64,000 nucleotides of DNA, from contig AP026135.1 of assembly GCA_030295235.1 (NCBI GenBank), positions 792,001-856,000 of the forward strand, given 5' to 3'. Source of the DNA: Fistulifera solaris. Lineage: Eukaryota > Bacillariophyta > Bacillariophyceae > Naviculales > Stauroneidaceae. The position numbers were made by a program, and so were the translations under genes. Position 1 is the stretch's first letter. The number at the start of each line of letters is the position of its first letter. The notes beneath the pieces are model-generated. The model was not told the DNA's origin. It did not search any database and saw nothing but the letters and a program-made list of their open reading frames with translations. This document shows, piece after piece, positions 54,301 through 61,698 of this stretch.

Positions 54301-54414
54301 AAAATCAGGCCGTCCCGTCTGCTAACAAAGTGCTTAAAACTCTCAAACTGCCAGGAAGCATATGTCTTACTCAGTGAGGGCAAAGAAGTTGCTATTGCTT
54401 TTAAGTATTTATAA
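51337..54414 (+). CDS. three-domain fusion: HAD phosphatase, SAM methyltransferase-like, MDR dehydrogenase-like
   Basis: Unbroken frame of 1025 residues from ATG 51337; the ATG at 51529 (MNCLVKFRWLLLGALVKLVS) is a likelier start because the sequence before it lacks conservation and this segment looks like a targeting signal. Domain 1 (nt about 51620-52370) is a HAD of the pyrimidine 5'-nucleotidase/SDT1 type: LLIDVDNTLYSD, LASNSPLHH, FVLLDDSPAA. Domain 2 (about 52450-53330) has SAM motif I AIVDLGAGLLSML, an acidic YYAYEPNEQVW and GCCFADLMDPRELP. Domain 3 (about 53450-54410) is a medium-chain dehydrogenase: YPLAYGYCLVGRVVECG, Rossmann VFGQGLIGLLV, DVTIEVSGNPRALQ, GGRIIIGSWYG. The usual GHE zinc motif is replaced by GYC, resembling the BchC-like branch. 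Domains 2 and 3 possibly act on one substrate; none is known to me. Confidence 0.8.
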   Translation: MNQNLSMDYKPKCWRHFTTTALFQSRLKFRDDSLQVSAPIQVIIQLHRLHSFIIYLFLIQFDVLMNCLVKFRWLLLGALVKLVSTRLTPVVNSHTKILLIDVDNTLYSDRTHGIERQIVQNIHRFCQERLQMTASQADELHAKYGSTIEGLRQTLWNDIPSWKREEQMRDFYDFVYANIQKESLLVTSRETSSSNTGYTHNSDLQEQSRQERLRQLLKVSPFPLHLASNSPLHHIADVVQRMGLCDVFDRLSFTPDSPRANGGRTKTVEFPTKRQASTFFAPLLSSVDDTAKHQFVLLDDSPAALTAASPPMKGVLINNSPDADQGVSLDTALAQEYGWLDPDYTFSDIEYLRAKNEVDLGSLNREAWQHVGNELRGMIATGAAPCRLAIVDLGAGLLSMLRLVVFGHDDMPSLKDMLDVPVTMDYYAYEPNEQVWTESILVLKSLGFELVEERTLNDKKRVVLTYSPKSDETRVTVHLRCCDYRDDESSVEICPQLIVGCCFADLMDPRELPSSLLKCFLSQKREDNVRDFCVAYFPITFRGITQLLPSQPFEASCRSGRTIPSDTTVFSHYADVLKYQHGHNLDTQLLDTSMKEYGADCVFQGRSNWLIDPHQHDFFWQTMLYFFGSVAPVDLEKTGIWDFEGWISRTRKNNPQIYVANLDLVYRIPFSGKWQLKSSAETLAKSFQHSMYEEIQFTSPGQVTSQKKKLPKLCGEQVRIESIASLISTGTELKIFHGCFDDAALDVNIKGMDDTKMAYPLAYGYCLVGRVVECGPEVQDAENILGRTVFVFAPHTSQAIVDYSGVHFVPDDIDPYDAIFMPSVETAVSLIHEAHPRLGDSVGVFGQGLIGLLVTCLLSDQGLNKISGRFGTVSTFDLLPDRLALSALMGASQALAPNRASDAGPFDVTIEVSGNPRALQSAIDCTRDGGRIIIGSWYGNTNIALCLGIDFHRSHKELKASQVSFIPQGMQMTWTKDRRFHLTWDLVRKIRPSRLLTKCLKLSNCQEAYVLLSEGKEVAIAFKYL

Positions 54415-54533
54415 ATGAGAATCAATTAAATTAAACAACGTGAACAAAATTGTAATACATTGCTTCGAATATCGTAAACTCTTGTCACTGTTGTTGTAGA
54501 ACAAAAGTGCAGATTAGCGAATTATTTTCTGAT

Positions 54534-55904
54534 TCAAGGAACCCCTTCGAAAAAATCCTTCATCGTGCTTATTTCTTTGATGAGCTCAAGGTTTTGCAGC
54601 GTTAACCTTGGTCCCATCGGTGATGTGAGCGATGAACTACTTGTTTGAAACACGTCGTCTGTTGTCTCTCGTGACTTATAAACTTTTTGTTTGGACACAA
54701 GTCCGCGAATGTGCTGAAGTCTTCCTATTTGCCTCGACCTTGACGTTTGTGGAAAGGACTGATGCCCTTTTTCTGTGTCCTCTAAGTAACTCCAGAATTC
54801 CTGTGCGCTCGCATGGCGAATTCGACGTCTCTCTGCCATCATTTGACTTTCAGATAGAGAGCTCATGCTACCTTCTAGCTCCTCATTGAGATTATTCAAT
54901 CCATCTTTCACTGGGGTTACTACTGCTGATTGAGCTCCGTGCGGATCCACTCCCACACGTGATTCTCGGTTGCCTTCGTTTGCCGATTTACTTTGTGCCA
55001 GTTCACGCTTCTTTCGAACTTGGCGTCGCCTCGCTCTGAATATCGGTTTACTTTGTGCTGATAGGCTTTCACTATCTAATCCAGCGCATCCATTTATCAA
55101 AAGTGCAACATTGAGTTCCAAGTGTGGTTTCGATAAGGAAGAACCATCGATCCACACGGTTGCTGGATCCGTGGAGTGCCTTGACCTGCGGTTTTTCTGC
55201 GCGTGTGAAACTGGTATATCATCCAGTACAATAGAGCCATAACTCAAGTCATGCTCGGTTACACTATGATTCTCGTCCACAGTTACGAGTGTACTCAAGG
55301 ACTTTTCGAAAGATGAAGTGATCGCGTCGTTTTCGTCGTCGTCGTCACCGAGATTAAGAGCATCTGAATGTTGCGACATAAAGACAGTGAGATCTTTTTC
55401 AGCATCAGTGGAATCGTCGTCCATCGATCCTAAAGTCTTGTTTTTTAGAATGGTTTTGTAAGCAGCTTTTGTTAACCGGGGCGATCGCAATACTTTCTTT
55501 CGGCGCGGAGAAGACGAATCAGGGTTCGTCAAGTAACCTGTCATATCAGGAATTGATTGTGCCCGTTCCCGGCGAATAATCTTTGACGACTGTTCCTGTG
55601 GAGAGGCGTCAACCGAGGAGACATTGACATCCTCTTCTGCCCACACCGTGTCGGCCAAATCCATTTTGCGTTCTGGAGATGATACACATTTTCCTTCGCC
55701 AGAGTCACTGCTCAGCAAGATGCCCTCGCTGTGAGATTTATCAGGATTCATTTCCAGTTCCAAAAAGCCTATAATGTAATGGGCACGGCTATAGGTTAAT
55801 AAAATTCTGTCTTGTCTCGTAAGGTTGTCAACTGCCAACAACAACAGCATAGGCAGTAAGGAGACGAGTTGGGTGAAGACAGGGGCGGAGTATAATAAAT
55901 CCAT
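54534..55904 (-). CDS. unknown low-complexity, charged protein
   Basis: Open from ATG 55902-55904 to TAG 54534-54536, 456 residues; a second ATG at 55749-55751 (MNPDKSHSEG) begins the charged part and may be the true start, since the 51 residues before it are hydrophobic and unlike the rest. The body is Ser/Asp/Arg-rich and largely disordered, with basic clusters (SPRRKKVLRSPRLTK, RARRRQVRKKRE) that look like nuclear localisation signals and a C-terminal helical part (QEFWSYLEDTEKGHQ, LQHIRGLVSKQK). No domain recognised. The gene converges with the fusion gene, 119 bp between stops. Unbroken. Confidence 0.65.
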   Translation of the reverse strand: MDLLYSAPVFTQLVSLLPMLLLLAVDNLTRQDRILLTYSRAHYIIGFLELEMNPDKSHSEGILLSSDSGEGKCVSSPERKMDLADTVWAEEDVNVSSVDASPQEQSSKIIRRERAQSIPDMTGYLTNPDSSSPRRKKVLRSPRLTKAAYKTILKNKTLGSMDDDSTDAEKDLTVFMSQHSDALNLGDDDDENDAITSSFEKSLSTLVTVDENHSVTEHDLSYGSIVLDDIPVSHAQKNRRSRHSTDPATVWIDGSSLSKPHLELNVALLINGCAGLDSESLSAQSKPIFRARRRQVRKKRELAQSKSANEGNRESRVGVDPHGAQSAVVTPVKDGLNNLNEELEGSMSSLSESQMMAERRRIRHASAQEFWSYLEDTEKGHQSFPQTSRSRQIGRLQHIRGLVSKQKVYKSRETTDDVFQTSSSSLTSPMGPRLTLQNLELIKEISTMKDFFEGVP

Positions 55905-56379
55905 CCAAGTCGCGCGATTTAGCGAACTTGGATACTACCGGTACCAGTACCGGTACCGGTACTTAACAGGTACTTGTACTAGATACTTGATCTTGTTGTC
56001 AACATCAGCTTCCACTATCCTATAGTAAGTACTAAGATCAAAAATTAATGTTCAATTAACAATATTGAATTGAGTTCCAGATTCCTGATTCCAGACTTAT
56101 TTCTTTGGGTTTACGGTTTCGTTTCCACTTTCCACTCTCTGCAGAATTCGAAATCATGTCGCAGTTCATAAAAGAGGTTTTTAACATAGGTGATCTAGAA
56201 AAGCTACGTCATGCATCCAAATTTTCCACGACCCCGACAAGCAATTAGAACGTTTTTTTCTGCATGTCCAGGAGAATAATGACAATGACGTATCTCCTTT
56301 ACAGCAACGAATAAGCCCATCTTCTATTGCAATCGAATGGAAGAGTTGAATAAGTTTGACTAAACATAGATGCTGAAAC
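55905..56379. other. intergenic region with GGTACC cluster
   Basis: Divergent 5' flank of the gene above (minus) and the first RING-H2 gene (plus). A dense array of ACCGGTACC/AGTACC words spans 55935-55986, the richest such cluster in the window. No coding feature. Confidence 0.55.
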
Positions 56380-57000
56380 ATGGGCCTGCCCTCTGCTTTT
56401 CGTAACACTACCGAAACCAAGTCAGGTGTGCGAGAATATGACGAACAAGAAACTCTAGCTGTGATTATCAATTTACTTCTGCTTCTTCTTGCCCTTGTGG
56501 TTGTATCGCTCCTGTGCTATATTATACGCTACATTATGCTGAAGATTCAACCGCTTGAAGAGTCTGAAAAGGCCGGGTCGAATGATGAGGATCGCGCTGA
56601 CTATATTAAGGAGAATCTCCGTGTTCACGCGTGGGTCGAAGGCAACCCGAGCGAGGACGAGGAAAAGGCAGGACAGGCAGACCACTGGAAACGTGAACTA
56701 TCAGAATCGTCTTTTGAGATTCATGATTTGAATTCCCAAGGACAGACAAAGGTATCGGATGAAGGGAACGCAAATATCAGTGAAAATAGTAATCGCAGCT
56801 TGGACAGTTTTTTCGAGGGATGTGCGATTTGTTTAGCGAATTACAGACGGAATCAGAAAGTTTGCGCATCTAGCAATCCGGCTTGTACGCACATATTTCA
56901 TGAGGAATGCATGGTGAACTGGTTGATGAAACATCATACTTGCCCTATTTGTGGGCAAATTTACATCATCACAAAGACCGTACCAAAATGTCCTGGATAA
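56380..57000 (+). CDS. RING-H2 finger membrane protein (copy 1)
   Basis: 206 residues. A short N-terminus is followed by one transmembrane helix (about residues 28-52, IINLLLLLLALVVVSLLCYI), an acidic cytosolic stretch, and a C-terminal RING-H2: CAICLANY, CTHIFHEECMVNWL and CPICG, with the eight ligands in C3H2C3 order. This is the ATL-like layout of membrane E3 ubiquitin ligases. Paralogous to the gene at 57529, with identical HEECMVNWLMKHH and NQKVC.SSNPACTH cores. Intronless and unbroken. Confidence 0.85.
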   Translation: MGLPSAFRNTTETKSGVREYDEQETLAVIINLLLLLLALVVVSLLCYIIRYIMLKIQPLEESEKAGSNDEDRADYIKENLRVHAWVEGNPSEDEEKAGQADHWKRELSESSFEIHDLNSQGQTKVSDEGNANISENSNRSLDSFFEGCAICLANYRRNQKVCASSNPACTHIFHEECMVNWLMKHHTCPICGQIYIITKTVPKCPG

Positions 57001-57528
57001 ATGAGAGAACCATCTCGAAATGTACCTAATTGGTTTCGCTGTTGATTTTCATACCTAGGTTGGCTTGACTCTTTTTACTTTTGATCCCAGCGCCAATTTT
57101 CGCTTAGATCTCAACATTTCACTGAATAATATTACCTCCCGACTCCATAATAAAGGCTCGGCCCGGAGACATGACACTTGGCATTTACTCCGTACTTTTT
57201 TCACTGAAAGAAGACAAATGCTCTTTTCTTCAGATTATTGACATAAGGTTGCTGCTGATTGAAAGTCACTATTCATCTAGATTACGCGTCAAAATTTGTT
57301 GTAAACAGTAAACAAAACATCTGGACGTTCTCCCCGACTCGGTGCTTTCAGTCCCGAGTCCGAATCGAAAATGCGAAGCGAGTCATCACTTTTTCGTCTT
57401 TTCTTTTGTTCTCTGCCAACACATTTTCCGAACCCGAAAAGAGCTTGACGCTTTCCCGATGATGAACAACAAGGAGCATCTCTACCACATAAACAATTAA
57501 GCAGCTAAACTCTATAACAAACAAAGAA
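57001..57528. other. intergenic spacer of the RING-H2 pair
   Basis: Spacer between two tandem RING-H2 genes on the same strand. No third copy or remnant is visible. Confidence 0.5.
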
Positions 57529-58140
57529 ATGAGCAACCCCTATTATCTCCGTAACACAACCGATATAACCTCGAACGATGATGATGACTACGATCCACAA
57601 AGCCCAGTGGACGTACTCGTCAATTTACTGCTACTCATGGCAACTCTCACGGTAGTTTCACTTGTTTACTACCTCATATGTTACATCATGCTCAATGTTC
57701 AGTCGTCATCAGAATCTGCAGTAGCCGAGTCGAAACGAACAAAGCGGGCTGCCTTCATCAAAGAGAATCTCCTTGTCCATGAATGGGTTGACGACAGTCA
57801 GAATAACGACGAAGAAGCACAAGGACAAGGCGACTCGCAGCCAGCGAAACAAGAGCTAACAATACAATGTAGTGGGCATGATGAATTGGCTTCCCAAGTA
57901 CGAGCAAAAGCGTCCGAGGAAGCCCATGACGACGACAGTGCGTGCAGCACCGTTAGTTTGGACAGTTCCTTCGATGGATGCGCAATATGCTTGGCCGATT
58001 ATAAACAGAATCAAAAAGTTTGTGAGTCCAGTAATCCAGCTTGTACACACATGTTTCATGAGGAGTGCATGGTAAACTGGCTAATGAAACATCATAGGTG
58101 TCCTGTGTGCCGACAAAGATATATTGCACAGACGCCTTAA
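57529..58140 (+). CDS. RING-H2 finger membrane protein (copy 2)
   Basis: 203 residues, same plan as the gene at 56380: one transmembrane helix (VLVNLLLLMATLTVVSLVYY), then IKENLLVHEWVDD (copy 1: IKENLRVHAWVEG), an acidic linker and RING-H2 CAICLADY, CTHMFHEECMVNWL, CPVCR. The RING and juxtamembrane parts are strongly conserved between copies, the linker and N-terminus are not, so an older tandem duplication under selection on the RING is inferred. Confidence 0.85.
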   Translation: MSNPYYLRNTTDITSNDDDDYDPQSPVDVLVNLLLLMATLTVVSLVYYLICYIMLNVQSSSESAVAESKRTKRAAFIKENLLVHEWVDDSQNNDEEAQGQGDSQPAKQELTIQCSGHDELASQVRAKASEEAHDDDSACSTVSLDSSFDGCAICLADYKQNQKVCESSNPACTHMFHEECMVNWLMKHHRCPVCRQRYIAQTP

Positions 58141-58207
58141 AATTCGGATAATTGAGAGATTTAAGTTCCAATGACCCCTTTATTTTATTTACAACCGGTA
58201 GAGCCTT

Positions 58208-60813
58208 TTATTGGATCTCGGCCGCGCTTTCTGAATCTTCCAAGTCGTTCAGGGTAGCTTGGAGTAAATTGGCAATCTCGCGAGCACTTGGTCTCTCTGT
58301 GGGATCGTAGGTATAGCATTTAAGCATAGCATCGCGAATTGCGACTACCTCGGGGTCTCTTGTATTCAAAACATCCTCTGGGATGAACGGAAGAGTGCCT
58401 TCTATTACTTTTTTCGTCACCTCTTCCTTTGCTGGGCGGCCACCGGGTTCTAGTTTATGCCATGGCTCGTGTCCACAGATCAAGCGGAAGAAAATGTGAC
58501 CCATTGAAAAGACGTCCACTTTCTCAGTTAGGTGTTGATCGTCGCGAGCTTCTTCGGGAGAGCGCCACTGTGGATTTGGATAACGAGCTGGAAAGCCGCA
58601 TGGTGTGTTTGACGTTGTGTTCCATCGTCGCAAGATACCAATGTTGAAATCGTTGAGTTTGAGCGTTCCTTTCACTGTGACTACGTTGGCAGGATTCACG
58701 TCAAAGTGAACCAACGTAGCGTTGCCATCTCCGTCAATTCCATGGACGTCAGCAATACCGTTCGCAATATCCCGTGCAATTCGCAATCTGGATAGCGGTA
58801 CCTTCTCGGCTTTTTTCAGCGAGTTGACCAAGTCGTGTTCCGTCGGCATACTCGGTAATGACAGAGTGCCCACAGTAACCGAAAATGTTGATCACGTGAG
58901 GGGATGAGGTCAAGCGCTCCATGGCGATGGCATCAACACGGTCGTTCTCAAAATGAGCTTCCTCGAAGCGATGTTCGATTCTGTGGACAGGGTTTACGGT
59001 CAGAAAAAGCATCGTTCATCATCGAGATACATAGATGGAATTACTTACCTGAGTGTCTTCAAGACAGTCGTGTCTCTCTCCTCCTTGGACTGATGCCCGC
59101 CAATTGTATCGACTCTCCAGGCATTCCTCCAGTATCCTTTGGTTCCGAAGAGATTAAAGTCATCTCCATTATCTTCACCAATTTTCGCAAGGTCGAGCTC
59201 ATGCATGGAATTACAGGAGGGATAAAAGCTGGTCTGCCACTTTTGCATGGGGACGCATTCACCGTCGGTAAGTGGCTTGCGGAGCTCCATTGTCGTCATC
59301 CTCTCGTCACTCGAATCCAGGACAGAATACAACTGCGTGTTATCTGTGAACTTGGCTGGGTAAAGCTCAATAGTTCGTGTTTTTAGCGGCGCCATATTCG
59401 GGTCGATGGAAACCATACGTCGCTGAGCTTCGGACCGCGTCTGTGATGGATGGTGGTAAAGTTCGGGGTCGATGGCACTGAATTGAGCAGACACGCCTGA
59501 AAGGGCGTGTTCAGGGAGAGCAAAGTGTGTTCTTGCTTGTGTGGCAATGTGTGCATGATGATGCGAGACTTTCTTGGTCTTTAACGTGCTCGCTTTTGCT
59601 TTTTCTTCCTCCATATCATCGTTGGACTGTTTCGCGTGTTTCTTTATTTCTGCGGGTCGCTTCGGCTGATCTTCTTTCGGACGCTTTGCCGCAGTATTCC
59701 GATGCGCGTCAGCACCACCACGAAGAACGGGTGGCGTTTCTTTCGAACGAATACGTTTGACCTTCGATAGATCCTTCTTTAACGCCTTGGCCTTCGTGGC
59801 AGCATCTGCCGAATCGTCCGTATCAAGTTGACGATACAAGACGGACATGTGTTTTGGATGTTCGAGCGCATCTAGCTCACTTGCAACCAGCATGGAATGA
59901 CCCGCTAGAAAGGTGAGACTGACGGACAAGAATCCGCACAAAACCATGATCCATGGGAACAAGCGAGAGCCTGCCAATCGCACGCATTGCTTGTGAAATG
60001 TCTCGGGTGTAGACGGTTGTTGGGAACCCAGTATACTGTCATGACGGTTCGAACGCCGCCGCCTGTACTTTCGAGAGACTTTCTTCGAGGCCCGTCTCGA
60101 ACGAGATGAGATAACAAATTCATCCGTGTCTTCACACTCTTCGTAGTTCAAATCCAAGGTAACTGTACTGCTGATGCTCTGATGCCGTAAATCGGACCCT
60201 GATATCGATCGACGCGAGCGCAAGCGCCACTGGGAAGGGTCACCGGGTATACATTGCGGAACCGTGTCGCTGGCCGCTCGGGGGAAATAGTCTCGTCGAC
60301 TAGGCAAGTCTTCAAACTGGATGAGATGCGCTGGCTCGCATTCATCTTCGAACGAATCGTTATCGGGCGATTCTGGAAATAGATTACTGCGAAACTCATT
60401 CGGGGGCTTTCTGGTCGACTGGGTCGATGTGTGTTGAAGCGAGTTTCATCGAGTCCACTGCTGCTCGTCATGCTCGAGGTGGATGTTGCCGAAGCTCCGC
60501 TCTTGTGTTCTACTAAAAATGACTTTGGGGTTGGCGTAGATAACTCTGGCAGGACCGACTCTAAAGTCCAGGACGATGGCTGAGGATCGGATAAACCCAT
60601 TGTAGGTGTTGTGGCATCGGTTTCCGGCGTCCCCACTCGTTCGCTTTCTTTCAGGAAGTCAGTCTTACGAGGTGATGAGGTCCAATCTGATTTCACAGTG
60701 ACTCGGATGCGATGAGGGCCGGGGGTGTTGCCACGGTTGTCGTCACGACTCGTGCTCGAACTTGTGTCACAGTCGGTGCAAGAGCTCGAAGAAGAATCGT
60801 CATGATCGAGCAT
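58208..60813 (-). CDS. membrane-anchored protein kinase-like protein
   Basis: Exons 59049-60813 and 58208-58980 with a 68-nt GT-AG intron. From ATG 60811-60813: a Ser/Asp-rich, disordered N-terminus with basic clusters, one transmembrane helix (LFPWIMVLCGFLSVSLTFLA), a Lys-rich stalk and a kinase fold at the C-terminus. Kinase marks: possible beta-3 Lys in TTVLKTLRIEHRF, HVINIFGYCG, catalytic loop HFDVNPANV (HRD altered to HFD), DFN in place of DFG, PEEARDD for APE, KVDVFSMGHIFFRLI, and RPSAREIANLL. Asp residues of both loops remain, so activity is possible. Type II topology would put the kinase in the lumen or outside. Two one-base frame breaks are inferred (near 60408-60418 and 58833-58838). 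Confidence 0.75.
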
Positions 60814-61698
60814 TGTTGTGAAACAGTCAACGACAAGTCAATCAAAGAGGCACGAAAGGTATCGAGTTGCAAGTGTTTGTGTTGTGTTCTGTTGTGTCTG
60901 TGTCGACTGTTGTTGCAGCGCCGGCTTTCTGCTCGAAAGTAATTGTTATGAATTGTTTTCTTTGCCTCTTCGATGGATCTGGATGACAATAATCGTTATC
61001 GTTCGGCCAAATTTACTTGAAAATTAGTCGATTTTCAAATACACGAGTTGCGCGTTGTGTGCGTTACCTCTGTCTCACAACGTGAGAGTGCACTCCTTGG
61101 TGGCTACCTAAGCCGAGGCAATTGTCCGAAGCTGATTTTTACTTAACTAACGTTACCTTGACTTTTGGGCGTGACATGCTTGCAGCGCCCTAAGTAGCGC
61201 GTCAGCCGACCGAATCGGAACACTCTTCGTTTGGATACTATAGATGCTTGTAAAAGTAAATAGTCCATTTTGTACCATTGTTTAAGAGATAATTCCCATA
61301 CTATCCGTTGGACGAGAATCGAATTGGAGGGAGAGTACGTGGAATTCACCTTCAATTTTTCGGCGGCCGGCCGGCCAACGATGTCCCAATTTTCTCGACG
61401 AACAGTAGCGACAGTTTTTTGGAAAGTGACTTACGTGTTTCACCGTGTGACAAGGCGGCGCAAATACCTACCTACCATTCCTTCACCCGACTCAGATTGA
61501 CACGTGACCGAAGTGAATGGAAAACCAGATCCATCGAAGATGGAGTCACGATCCAATCCGCATGCCGCCACGACCACGACTACCTTAGGAGGAATGGTGT
61601 TGCCTATGGATGCCTGCTATAGTTCTCATTAAATCTAAATGCTTTCGCATTACGCTATGTTCATATCAAAGTATTAAAGGCATGGAACGGAATCAGTA
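60814..61698. other. intergenic region
   Basis: Between the 5' end of the kinase-like gene and the 3' end of UGGT. Short frames (e.g. 61308-61622) have no conserved motif. A GGCGGCCGGCCGGCC tract is near 61362. Nothing else is supported. Confidence 0.5.
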
